This document shows, one piece after another, positions 34,017 to 42,727 of a stretch of 64,000 nucleotides of DNA. The notes beneath the pieces were generated by a model, which searched no databases, had not been told where the DNA came from, and saw only the letters and a program-made list of their open reading frames with translations. This DNA comes from Bacteroidota bacterium (GTDB lineage Bacteria; Bacteroidota; Bacteroidia; Bacteroidales; Bacteroidaceae). Where the stretch lies: assembly GCA_023426145.1 (NCBI GenBank), contig JAFABG010000026.1, positions 124,001 through 188,000 of the forward strand. The letters are read 5' to 3'. Numbering within the stretch: the stretch's first letter is position 1; every line of letters starts with the position of its first letter. The position numbers were made by a program, and so were the translations under genes.

Positions 34017-35930
34017 ATGAAAAAAATTGTATTCATTATAGGTTTGTTGTTAAGCATGCTGAGTATTGCTCAAGCAAAAGATAGAGTCATAGAACTTCCA
34101 CCTTTTGTTGCATGGAATTCTTCTAGTATAGAGATTACTAAGATTTGCATCAACGACACCGAAACGAGGATATATATCCATGCTTTTTGTCATCCAAATA
34201 GTTGGTTGAAAATAGCTACAGGTACTATTTTAAAAGATGAAAATGGTGATCTATATCCCATAAGAAGAGGATTCGGTATTGCTTTGGACAAACAATTTTG
34301 GGTGTCTGAATCTGGTCAAGCAGAGTTTCAACTGATCTTTCCTCCAATACCATCCAATGTAAATTGCATTGATTTCTCTGAAGGAGATTTTGAAGGAGCA
34401 TATAAAATATGGGGAATACAACTTAACAAAAAAGCATTCAATAAATTCAAGCTTCCTCAAGAGGTAGGGACCTCTACGATTGATCTTAAAATGATGCTTC
34501 CCGATCCAAACCTATCTTATGGAAAAGCAATACTTAAAGGACAAATTCTCGACTATAAGACAGGAATGCCAGACAAAGGAAATTTATATTTTCAGGATGT
34601 AATTAGGAATGTAGGTTTGGATGGTGAAATTCGTATTCAAGAGGATGGCACTTTTTATGCTGAAATAAATGTCTTGACTGCTACTCCTAGTACAATCATC
34701 TTTCCCTTTGGGTCAATCAACTACATCTTGGCTCCCGGAGAGACAACTTCTGTCGTTATTAACCTTCGCGAAAGTGCTAGGAGCAAATCTCATTTTCGAC
34801 GGAAACAGAAACCCTATGGAAAAGAAATTTATTACGAGGGATATTTGGCTGATTTCCAGCAAGAGTTGGCTGACCACCCGGTAACCTTTGATTTGTGTCA
34901 AACAAATAGTTATGAAGACTACCCACAACAAGTGACGCAGTGGAATGGAAAAACACCGCAGGAATATAAAGACCAAATACTTACTTCATTATCCAAATAC
35001 AAAGAACAAATCAGAAAATCCAAAAGAAGTCTCGCTTATAAAGAATTTATGTATGGGGATTTAGAGTTATCAGCTGCACTTAAAATAATAGAAACAGAAA
35101 GAATATTGAAATTGGCTCACATTGAGACGAATAAACTTGAAGGGGAAGATGCAAACAAATATTATGCAGAAACGAATATAGCCACGCCTATCGGATACTA
35201 CGAAGAACTTCTAAATTTTGCATATGTTTTCTCACCGAAAGCATGCTATAATAGTAAATATCCAATTTTATTTGATCTAATGCACCGTGCGGATGTGCAT
35301 AATAAAATACTCAAAGCCCTCGATTCGAAACAAGATTTCACTCTAAATCTGCAAGCTCACATGATGGGAGTTTCTATCAAGAACCTTAACCCGTTAACTC
35401 ACAAACAAGAAGAAGAGATGGCTTATATGCCGCCAGCATATAGACAAATGATTTTGAGTATGAATACTAATCTTCTGCAACAGATTGAAGCAAACAAGAG
35501 AAAAACTGGATTTACGGTTAACGAAATAAATGATGAAGCTAATGAAAACTTGTTCCCTTCAATTATTGAGAAATATCGTGGGCACGCAGTATTAATTGAT
35601 TTTTGGGCTACATGGTGTGCACCATGCCGTTCAGCGAACAAGAAAATTATTCCAATAAAAAAAGACTTGAAAAATAAAGATATTATTTATGTATATATTA
35701 CTGGAGAGACGTCTCCCATAGATACTTGGAAGCAAATGATCCCGGACATTCACGGTGAACATTTTAGACTTTCTAATAAACAGTGGATCTATTTAAGAGA
35801 CAACCTAAAAATATTAGGAATCCCAACTTATATTATTCTGGATCAGAAAGGCAATATTACGTTTAGGCAGACCGGATTCCCAGGAGTAGAAACAATGAAA
35901 GAGGAACTGATGAAAGCAATAAACCAATAA
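34017..35930 (+). CDS. Secreted TlpA-like thioredoxin-family protein
   Basis: 637 residues from the ATG at 34017, which opens the signal peptide MKKIVFIIGLLLSMLSIAQA. The long N-terminal and middle region (about 20-500) is partly beta-rich (AILKGQILDYKTGMPDKGNLYF) and partly helical; I cannot name its domains. The C-terminal domain (about 515-637) is thioredoxin-like with LIDFWATWCAPCRSANKKI; the redox pair is C534 and C537, and a cis-proline region follows (LGIPTYIILDQKG). Predicted periplasmic disulfide reductase of the TlpA/ResA group, common in Bacteroides. A TACATTTG box (33988-33995) precedes it. It may be functionally linked to the M56 locus, but it has a terminator between. Confidence 0.88.
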   Translation: MKKIVFIIGLLLSMLSIAQAKDRVIELPPFVAWNSSSIEITKICINDTETRIYIHAFCHPNSWLKIATGTILKDENGDLYPIRRGFGIALDKQFWVSESGQAEFQLIFPPIPSNVNCIDFSEGDFEGAYKIWGIQLNKKAFNKFKLPQEVGTSTIDLKMMLPDPNLSYGKAILKGQILDYKTGMPDKGNLYFQDVIRNVGLDGEIRIQEDGTFYAEINVLTATPSTIIFPFGSINYILAPGETTSVVINLRESARSKSHFRRKQKPYGKEIYYEGYLADFQQELADHPVTFDLCQTNSYEDYPQQVTQWNGKTPQEYKDQILTSLSKYKEQIRKSKRSLAYKEFMYGDLELSAALKIIETERILKLAHIETNKLEGEDANKYYAETNIATPIGYYEELLNFAYVFSPKACYNSKYPILFDLMHRADVHNKILKALDSKQDFTLNLQAHMMGVSIKNLNPLTHKQEEEMAYMPPAYRQMILSMNTNLLQQIEANKRKTGFTVNEINDEANENLFPSIIEKYRGHAVLIDFWATWCAPCRSANKKIIPIKKDLKNKDIIYVYITGETSPIDTWKQMIPDIHGEHFRLSNKQWIYLRDNLKILGIPTYIILDQKGNITFRQTGFPGVETMKEELMKAINQ

Positions 35931-35994
35931 TGCTGATGATTCAATAAGCTAGAACCCAATGTATAAGGCTTTATGCAAAAAGTTGCCGATAAAA

Positions 35995-36046
35995 AAAAGA
36001 CTATTTACTCATTGCAAAATGCAAAGCAAATAGCCCCTTTTTAAAG
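35995..36046. terminator. Bidirectional terminator between the TlpA-like gene and mrp
   Basis: CTATTT pairs with AAATAG, with an inner TTGCA/TGCAA hairpin, flanked by A-run and T-run. It lies between convergent genes. Confidence 0.6.
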
Positions 36047-36075
36047 TATATATAGTTTATGCAAAAATAAAGCAA

Positions 36076-37176
36076 CTACTTGTGCATTTCTACAATTTTA
36101 GTCGGCTCCATCTCATCATTACGTTTATCAACTTGACTAACAACACTGGCAGCTAATTCTAAGAAAGCACGTCCCGTTACACTGTCTTCATTCAAAACCA
36201 CCGGAGTACCATTATCACCACCTTCACAAATACTCTGTACAAGAGGAATTTGACCAAGAAGAGGTACATCCATTTCTTCTGCAAGTTTCTTAGCTCCCTC
36301 TTTTCCAAAGATATAATACTTATTTTCGGGAAGCTCAGCCGGAGTAAACCAAGCCATATTTTCAACTAAACCAAGAATAGGAACATTCACTTTATCATTG
36401 GTAAACATGTTTATTCCCTTACGCGCATCAGCTAATGCCACATCCTGAGGCGTACTAACGACAATCGCTCCCGTCATAGCCAAAGTTTGAACTACTGTGA
36501 GGTGAATATCACTTGTTCCAGGAGGAAGGTCAATTAAAAAGTAGTCTAAGTCTCCCCACAAGGCGTCTCCAATTAGCTGCTTTAAGGCATTACTAGCCAT
36601 ACCACCTCGCCAAAGTGTTGCCTGATCTGGATCTACAAAGAACCCTATTGATAGCAATTTTACTCCATATTTCTCAACAGGTACAATTAACTCACGTCCA
36701 CCAACTTTCTCAACATAAGGGCGAGCATCTTCAACTTGGAACATTTTGGGCATAGAAGGACCAAAAATATCAGCATCGAGCAAGCCAACTTTATAACCCA
36801 ATTTGGCCAAAGCAACGGCTAAATTAGCCGACACAGTAGACTTGCCCACTCCACCTTTGCCTGAGGAAATGCCAACAACGTTCTTTACCTGTGGAAGTAA
36901 CTTTCCAACTTCAGGACGTGCAGTTTGTTTACTCTCAGTAGTAATAGTCACTTTCACCTCTGGAGACACGTAAGTATGAATAGCTGTTTCAGCAGCTTTC
37001 AACATCGATTTTATAAAGGGATCAGTCGGCTTATCAAAAATGATTGAAAAGCTAACAGACATACCATCAATACGCAGATTGTCAGCGACCATCTCCGCTT
37101 CAACCAGATTCTTACCTGTACCTGGATAACGCACTGTTGCCAGCGCATCTAATATCAATTTCGGATATAATGTCAT
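36076..37176 (-). CDS. Mrp/ApbC/NBP35 family iron-sulfur carrier ATPase
   Basis: 366 residues. An N-terminal MIP18/DUF59 domain (about 1-80) precedes a deviant Walker A ATPase: GISSGKGGVGKST (102-114), DADIFGPSMPKMF, DYFLIDLPPGTSD and STPQDVALADARKGI. The family assembles and delivers Fe-S clusters. In many members a CxxC cluster-binding pair follows the ENM motif; here VENMAWFTPAELPENKYYIFG has none, and the only cysteine I see nearby is in SICEGG. Cluster binding may therefore differ or be absent. Confidence 0.92.
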   Translation of the reverse strand: MTLYPKLILDALATVRYPGTGKNLVEAEMVADNLRIDGMSVSFSIIFDKPTDPFIKSMLKAAETAIHTYVSPEVKVTITTESKQTARPEVGKLLPQVKNVVGISSGKGGVGKSTVSANLAVALAKLGYKVGLLDADIFGPSMPKMFQVEDARPYVEKVGGRELIVPVEKYGVKLLSIGFFVDPDQATLWRGGMASNALKQLIGDALWGDLDYFLIDLPPGTSDIHLTVVQTLAMTGAIVVSTPQDVALADARKGINMFTNDKVNVPILGLVENMAWFTPAELPENKYYIFGKEGAKKLAEEMDVPLLGQIPLVQSICEGGDNGTPVVLNEDSVTGRAFLELAASVVSQVDKRNDEMEPTKIVEMHK

Positions 37177-37229
37177 AACAAATTAATATTTAAAAGTAAA
37201 ACGTTGAGTGTACCACTCGATTATCATAT

Positions 37230-37988
37230 TCATTTACTTGTTTGCAATCCGCTTCGCTTACTACGATTGTAGCTACGATAGGAATCAAGTTCAATCTCTA
37301 TATCAGGCTCTTTAAGATTCCCATTATGCGGAAGGCGAAACTTAATATATTTTATATCAAGCCCCCGATCAAGCCATTGCTGTTCATAATAGGTTTTGAT
37401 GTTAAGGATATCGTCTACCCACCCTGAATGATACAAGTCCTGAGTCATAAAGTCAACAGGCAATTGATTAGCCTCGATCATATATTTTGTATAGGTAAAC
37501 ATGAAGTTACTATCCGTTTTAAGATGAATAATCCCTTCATCTTTCAAGAATTTACGATACCGTTCCATGAAATAGGTAGAGGAAAGTCTCTTTGTCGCTT
37601 TTTTCATTTGTGGATCAGAAAATGTCAACCATATTTCGCTCACCTCTCCTTCTCCGAAAAAGCGGTCAATGATCTCAATATTTGTGCGCAGAAAAGCCAC
37701 ATTAGTCATTCCACTTTGTAAGGCTTCAGTAGCTCCAGTCCACATCCTAGCGCCTTTTATGTCAACAGCAATGAAGTTCTTTTCAGGAAACATCTTTCCC
37801 AAACCTACGGTGTACTCACCTCTTCCACACCCCAACTCAAGCACAATCGGATGATCATTCTTAAAAAACTCTTTATGCCATTTCCCTTTCATTTCAAACG
37901 GCACATCATCTACGGCAGAATATGGATATTCAAACACGTGAGTGTAACCTGCCATATCGGCAAATTTTTCTAGCTTATTTTTTCCCAT
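37230..37988 (-). CDS. trmB: tRNA (guanine-N7-)-methyltransferase
   Basis: 252 residues from the ATG at 37988 (MGKNKLEKFADMAGYTHV); a longer in-frame start at 38072 would lie in the preceding terminator and upstream of the promoter. It methylates G46 in tRNA variable loops with SAM. SAM-binding LELGCGRGEYTVGLG, NFIAVDIKGARM, and the family motif IWLTFSDPQMKKATKRLSS (usually FPDPW.K..H.KRR) are visible; the FSDPQ variation is common in Bacteroidetes. Confidence 0.93.
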   Translation of the reverse strand: MGKNKLEKFADMAGYTHVFEYPYSAVDDVPFEMKGKWHKEFFKNDHPIVLELGCGRGEYTVGLGKMFPEKNFIAVDIKGARMWTGATEALQSGMTNVAFLRTNIEIIDRFFGEGEVSEIWLTFSDPQMKKATKRLSSTYFMERYRKFLKDEGIIHLKTDSNFMFTYTKYMIEANQLPVDFMTQDLYHSGWVDDILNIKTYYEQQWLDRGLDIKYIKFRLPHNGNLKEPDIEIELDSYRSYNRSKRSGLQTSK

Positions 37989-38007
37989 ATCATTACTGAT
38001 TAGGACA

Positions 38008-38040
38008 CAAAGGTAGCGACTTTTAGTGTAATCAACAAAA
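38008..38040 (-). promoter_or_regulatory. trmB promoter
   Basis: On the minus strand TTTTG (38040-38036), 20 bases, TACCTTTG (38015-38008). It directly follows the terminator of the preceding gene. Confidence 0.7.
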
Positions 38041-38045
38041 ATAAA

Positions 38046-38071
38046 TGGAGCACAGATAAATCTGTACTCCA
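38046..38071 (-). terminator. Terminator after the DUF975 gene
   Basis: TGGAGTACAGA and TCTGTGCTCCA (minus strand) form an 11-bp stem with one mismatch and a TTTA loop; TTTATTTTTG follows. Confidence 0.75.
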
Positions 38072-38110
38072 TTCTTTAGTTATAATAAACAAATAAATTA
38101 AGCTAATTTA

Positions 38111-38725
38111 CTAGGCATTGACTTCTTCAGTATTTACGATGCCAAGTTCAAGCTTTAGATCTTCGTAGAAAGCCGCACGAGATACTTGCATATAAGGTTG
38201 CAAGAACAAGAGACCTAATCCCAAAGTAAATAAACAAAGAATAGCCCAGCCAATGAAACTCAAATCTAACAAAAAGAGCTTCATTTTATGACCAGCCATC
38301 ATTGCCATACTTTTTTCTATAGCAGCATTATTGCGTAATTCCGGATTCTCTTTAAGTATATAGTCTGTCAATGCATAAGAATAACACTTAATAATGCCAG
38401 GAATAACTAATAATAAACTCCAAAGAAGAGTATATATAGTCTGCAATAATTTAGTACCAAGTATGCGGCTGAAATCTTGAAACCCTTCAAACAGAATGCC
38501 TAAATCGATTTCGTCGACTCCTTTAATCACGCCAAACATTAGAATAACAAAACCATATCCCACCGGTAAACCAATAATCAAAGAACCGATCCACCCTAAA
38601 AAAGGAATAGAAGATAAACCTCCGGCAATAGCCGAATAAATTAGAGCAGCAACAGCTGCCATGATCCATTTGCCCTGAAGAGCTGCACGCGCTTGAGCAC
38701 GAAGTTCTGAGTTTTGCTTCATCAT
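38111..38725 (-). CDS. DUF975 family membrane protein
   Basis: 204 residues. A short N-terminal ELRAQARAALQGKWIMAA precedes about five membrane segments (AAVAALIYSAIAGG, LIIGLPVGYGFVILMFG, LLQTIYTLLWSLLLVIPGI, LFLLDLSFIGWAILCLFTLGLGLLFL). The arrangement and the motif GIIKCYSYALTDYILKENPEL are typical of DUF975. Function unknown; inner membrane. The start may be either of two adjacent ATGs (38725 or 38722). It lies downstream of ilvE. Confidence 0.82.
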   Translation of the reverse strand: MMKQNSELRAQARAALQGKWIMAAVAALIYSAIAGGLSSIPFLGWIGSLIIGLPVGYGFVILMFGVIKGVDEIDLGILFEGFQDFSRILGTKLLQTIYTLLWSLLLVIPGIIKCYSYALTDYILKENPELRNNAAIEKSMAMMAGHKMKLFLLDLSFIGWAILCLFTLGLGLLFLQPYMQVSRAAFYEDLKLELGIVNTEEVNA

Positions 38726-38763
38726 AATGTTACATTATTAATCTGTTTATACTAAAAATATTT

Positions 38764-39783
38764 TCAGTCGACAATAGTTACCCATCCATGTACATCTAAC
38801 TCGTCACCATACTGAATGCCACGTAATTTATTGTACAACTTCGTACATATAGGACCTGGCTTTCCATCTTTAGATATTACATATGACTTTTCTTTCTCCA
38901 AGTCATCAATTCGTTCAATCGGACTAATTACAGCAGCAGTACCACAAGCACCAGCTTCTTCAAACGTTGCAAGTTCCTCTTCTGGAACAGGACGACGTTC
39001 TACTTTAAGTCCCATATCTTCTGCCAATTGCATCAGACTTTTATTAGTAATGGAAGGTAATATAGAGGAAGATTTCGGGGTAATATAAGTATTATCCTTG
39101 ATTCCAAAGAAGTTAGCAGCTCCACATTCGTCTATATATTTTTTCTCTTTTGCATCTAAGTAGAATTCACAAGAATAGCCTAAATCATGTGCTTTTTTGT
39201 TTGCACGCAAACTTGCAGCATAATTTCCACCAACTTTATAGATACCTGTCCCATGGGGGGCTGCACGATCGAACTCACGGATTATAACATATGGATTAGT
39301 TGAGAACCCTCCCTTAAAATAAGGCCCAACTGGTGTTACAAATACAATAAAGGTATATTCCTCAGCAGGATGTACACCAACCTGAGCACTTGTGCCAATC
39401 AACAATGGACGAATGTAAAGAGATGCTCCTGTCTCATAAGGAGGAATGAATCGTTCGTTAAGCTTAACGACTTTTAGAATAGCCTCCTTGAATCTCTCTG
39501 TAGGTAATTCAGCCATCAAAATGCCTTGACAAGTAGATTGCAAACGGGCAGCATTTTCATCCAAGCGGAAGATACGAACCTTTCCATCTTTACCACGAAA
39601 AGCCTTTAGGCCTTCGAAAGCTTCCTGACCATAATGTAAACAGGTAGCCGCCATATGTAAATGAAGGTATTCTTCACTACTAACCTCCAATTCGCCCCAA
39701 GCTCCGTTACGAAAATTTATTCTCACATTGTAATCTGTCTTCATATATCCAAACGACAGATTCGCCCAGTCTATTTCCTTCAT
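38764..39783 (-). CDS. ilvE: Branched-chain amino acid aminotransferase
   Basis: 339 residues, fold-type IV PLP enzyme. It catalyses the last step of Leu, Ile and Val synthesis. Visible: HYGQEAFEGLKAFRG, the arginine-rich RIFRLDENAARLQST, the PLP lysine in GTGIYKVGGNYAASL, DECGAANFFGI and the C-terminal GTAAVISPI. Length fits the group II (eukaryote-like) BCAT. A minus-strand TATTTTTG (39821-39828) lies about 40 bases upstream, inside the 3' end region of xseB. Confidence 0.95.
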   Translation of the reverse strand: MKEIDWANLSFGYMKTDYNVRINFRNGAWGELEVSSEEYLHLHMAATCLHYGQEAFEGLKAFRGKDGKVRIFRLDENAARLQSTCQGILMAELPTERFKEAILKVVKLNERFIPPYETGASLYIRPLLIGTSAQVGVHPAEEYTFIVFVTPVGPYFKGGFSTNPYVIIREFDRAAPHGTGIYKVGGNYAASLRANKKAHDLGYSCEFYLDAKEKKYIDECGAANFFGIKDNTYITPKSSSILPSITNKSLMQLAEDMGLKVERRPVPEEELATFEEAGACGTAAVISPIERIDDLEKEKSYVISKDGKPGPICTKLYNKLRGIQYGDELDVHGWVTIVD

Positions 39784-39832
39784 ATTGTAATATATTAATC
39801 TATCTTTATGCTTTGTTTTGCAAAAATAACTT

Positions 39833-40042
39833 TTATTCTTCAGAATGCCGCTTATCTTTCAATAATTTTTCAACCTCCTGATCTACTTTAGTTAGCTTTT
39901 TAGTACAAAAAGCAATAATTTCATTCGCTTCTTTTATCTTTTCACTTAAAAGATCGATATCTAATTCATTATTATCAATCTGGTTAACAATTTCCTCAAG
40001 GCGCCTTAAAGCCTGAGAGTATGTCTCATTTTTTGTTGCCAT
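39833..40042 (-). CDS. xseB: Exodeoxyribonuclease VII small subunit
   Basis: 69 residues from the ATG at 40042 (MATKNETYSQALRRLEEIVNQIDNN). A helical hairpin with the family pattern LRRLEEIV ... LDIDLLSEKIKEANEIIAFC. It pairs with XseA to form the single-strand-specific exonuclease VII. It starts 31 bases after the xseA stop. Confidence 0.92.
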   Translation of the reverse strand: MATKNETYSQALRRLEEIVNQIDNNELDIDLLSEKIKEANEIIAFCTKKLTKVDQEVEKLLKDKRHSEE

Positions 40043-40073
40043 ATGCATTTTATTTCAAGAAGTTTATCATTAT

Positions 40074-41321
40074 TTATTCCCCATTTTCCAGATCAGAGAC
40101 CTGAGAATAGAAGCTTCCTTTCGCTAAATGAGTAAGCAATTGGTCTCCAGGCTGCAAAAGAGTTGTATCAGTCACTGCTTTCCCATTCTTCAGAGTGATA
40201 CTATAACCTCGCTTAAGAAGTTTCTCTGGAGACGCATCTGAAATACGTTGCTGCAAAAGTTCCAAACGGTGGGAATGACTGGATAATAACGTCTTTGTTT
40301 TTGCCTCCAGTTCTTTACGCACAGACAGTAACATAAATCGAGAATCTGTTAGTTGACGTTGAGCGAGTTCTGGAATACGATTTTGTAATTTTTCCAACCT
40401 TCTCCATTCCTGCTCTAAGAAAGCATAAGTTGATTGTTGCACACGAACAGATAATTGCTCCAACTGATCCTCGGCTTCAACCATTCGTTTAATTAACAAT
40501 TCGGCTGCTGCTGTAGGGGTTTTCACACGTGTGTGAGCAATCATATCAAGCACCGTATCATCCCTCTCATGTCCAATACCAGTAATGATAGGTAGAGAGA
40601 ACTGAGCACAAGCAGCCGCCAAAAGGTAAGTATCAAATCCAGACAAATCTGAAGTAGCACCACCGCCCCTGATAATAACGACAACATCAAACTCACCCAC
40701 ACGTTCATTAATCCGATCTAATGCTTTCAATATTGAATCTTCAACTAGATTCCCCTGCATCAAAGCCGAAAAAAGCTCAATAGAAAAGAAGTATTGATAC
40801 GGATTATACTGTAACTGATGGCAAAAATCGCCATACCCTGCTGCTGTTCCGGAAGAAATAACAGCAATACGCTGAGGAAGAACTGGCATAAGCAATTCCT
40901 TGTTCAAGGTAAGTACACCTTCTTCTTCCAATTGAGATATTATTTCACGACGTCTACGAGCCATATCTCCTAAAGTATAGGTGGGATCGATGTCGATAAC
41001 AGTGAGACTAAAGCCGTATAATTCATGAAATTGAACAGTTACTTTCACTAACACTTTAATTCCAGCAACAAAAAGCTGGCCCGTAGTTTCCTCAAAATAT
41101 TGCTTAAGCAGATGATATACATTATTCCATATCATACCACGTGCTTTAGCCACAAGATTATTGCCACGAGAATCCTTCTGAACAAACTCAAGATAACAAT
41201 GTCCACTAACGTTAGTACGAACATCACTCAATTCGGCTTGTATCCAATATTCATCATCCAAACATTGTTCAAGAGTTCGCCGGACTATAGTATTCAGTTC
41301 TAAAAGAGAAATTGCCTCCAT
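40074..41321 (-). CDS. xseA: Exodeoxyribonuclease VII large subunit
   Basis: 415 residues. An N-terminal OB fold (WIQAELSDVRTNVSGHCYLEF) leads into the catalytic domain with RIAVISSGTAAGYGDF, VVVIIRGGGATSDLSGFDTYLLA and TGIGHERDDTVLDMIAHTRVKTPTAAAELLI, then a coiled coil and GYSITLKNGK at the C-terminus. It degrades single-stranded DNA to oligonucleotides. Directly upstream of xseB. Confidence 0.95.
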   Translation of the reverse strand: MEAISLLELNTIVRRTLEQCLDDEYWIQAELSDVRTNVSGHCYLEFVQKDSRGNNLVAKARGMIWNNVYHLLKQYFEETTGQLFVAGIKVLVKVTVQFHELYGFSLTVIDIDPTYTLGDMARRRREIISQLEEEGVLTLNKELLMPVLPQRIAVISSGTAAGYGDFCHQLQYNPYQYFFSIELFSALMQGNLVEDSILKALDRINERVGEFDVVVIIRGGGATSDLSGFDTYLLAAACAQFSLPIITGIGHERDDTVLDMIAHTRVKTPTAAAELLIKRMVEAEDQLEQLSVRVQQSTYAFLEQEWRRLEKLQNRIPELAQRQLTDSRFMLLSVRKELEAKTKTLLSSHSHRLELLQQRISDASPEKLLKRGYSITLKNGKAVTDTTLLQPGDQLLTHLAKGSFYSQVSDLENGE

Positions 41322-41345
41322 ACAGTTTCAATTCGGTAAGAGAAA

Positions 41346-42704
41346 TTATCGTTTTCTATTTTTTTGATAAGCTTTCCAAATATCTGGAATTCCGTATCCA
41401 TAGATGTTATCCGGATAATCGGCTCTATCTCCAACACTACGAACTAATTCTATAACTTCTTTGGCCGTTAAGTTGGGGCAAGCCTGCCATAAACAAGCAA
41501 CCATTCCACACATAATAGGAGAAGAAAAAGACGTCCCATTAGCGAATCTAAGTTTACCATCTGTACCCATAACATCCGCTCTCAAGCCGACTGCCATAAT
41601 ATCCGGCTTAACACGTCCATCAACCGTGTTCCCAATAGACGAAAACGGAGCAAGAAGTTTGTTTTTATCAATAGCTCCAACGGTTAACACATTATCTGCA
41701 TCCCCAGGAGTAGCTATCTTCTTCCATGTACCACTACCCGAATTTCCAGCACTACAAACCACAATCATTCCTTTATCTGCTGCTTTTGAGGCTTCGCGAG
41801 ACATCAATGCATGCTGTCCATCCAAGTCACGATAGCGATAATTCTTTGATGAATCATCAAAAGAGTAGTACCCAAGTGACGTGTTCACAACATCAACCCC
41901 AACACTGTCAGCAAACTCTATAGCAGCAGCCCAATAATCTTGTTCAACAAGATTCTCAGAATACTCATCTTCACTACGCAGAAGCCAGTAAGAAGCCTCC
42001 GGCGCAGTGCCTACCATAATATTAGGTTGGTTCATAGCCATACAAGAAAGAACAGACATTCCATGGCTACTTTCGGAATAAATATCAGCAGCAGGATTCA
42101 CAAAATCATGCGAACCAAGTATACGAATATTCTTCATTGCTTCAATCTTATCTGCATTGTGAAACCCTGCATCAATCACTGCAATCGTCATTCCCTGCCC
42201 TTTAAAACCTGCATCATGAAGAAGATTAGCCCTACTCATTTCTATCTGAGCAGTAGCCGGACCATAAAAACTATCAGAATGTTGTGGATGATTAGTTAAA
42301 GTGTCTCTCTTTGTGGCTACCATAACTTTTCCTTGCCAAACCTTCTCGGTGGTGCGAACAAAAGGCAATCTAGCTATTTCATTAATCAACAAACTATCAT
42401 TACAAGAAACCGTAGCAAAATTATCCCATTTTCCGGTAACAAGTACATGAACCCCTTTACTACGTAGAGCTTCTACATACTTCTTACATACAGGTAAATC
42501 AGTTGAGTCAATTGCCAAGTTTTGTTTAAGCCTACGAGCAATCGATTTCTTCGATAAAAACGTCTCTGGGTGTTTAATTGAATAGGTCGTTGCATTCTTA
42601 TCGGTGAAGCAAATCCGATATTTCAACGTATCTGTTGAAGTTAATTGAGCAGACACTCCTAACGCTTTGGTTAATATCAATCCGATTATTATTAATCTCT
42701 TCAT
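41346..42704 (-). CDS. Secreted S8 family subtilisin-like serine protease
   Basis: 452 residues. Signal peptide MKRLIIIGLILTKALGVSA, a pro-region to about 140, then the S8 domain with the catalytic triad in TIAVIDAGFH (Asp), SSHGMSVLSCMA (His) and NGTSFSSPIMCGMVACLW (Ser); VCSAGNSGSG supplies the oxyanion-hole asparagine. No C-terminal sorting domain is visible, so it is probably periplasmic or cell-surface associated. The substrate is unknown. Transcribed towards xseA, about 24 bases upstream of it. Confidence 0.93.
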   Translation of the reverse strand: MKRLIIIGLILTKALGVSAQLTSTDTLKYRICFTDKNATTYSIKHPETFLSKKSIARRLKQNLAIDSTDLPVCKKYVEALRSKGVHVLVTGKWDNFATVSCNDSLLINEIARLPFVRTTEKVWQGKVMVATKRDTLTNHPQHSDSFYGPATAQIEMSRANLLHDAGFKGQGMTIAVIDAGFHNADKIEAMKNIRILGSHDFVNPAADIYSESSHGMSVLSCMAMNQPNIMVGTAPEASYWLLRSEDEYSENLVEQDYWAAAIEFADSVGVDVVNTSLGYYSFDDSSKNYRYRDLDGQHALMSREASKAADKGMIVVCSAGNSGSGTWKKIATPGDADNVLTVGAIDKNKLLAPFSSIGNTVDGRVKPDIMAVGLRADVMGTDGKLRFANGTSFSSPIMCGMVACLWQACPNLTAKEVIELVRSVGDRADYPDNIYGYGIPDIWKAYQKNRKR

Positions 42705-42727
42705 TTGATTATTTCTATTTATATAAT

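Noticed and set aside
37989..38072. Longer start for trmB
   Set aside because: It would begin in the DUF975 terminator and upstream of the trmB promoter.
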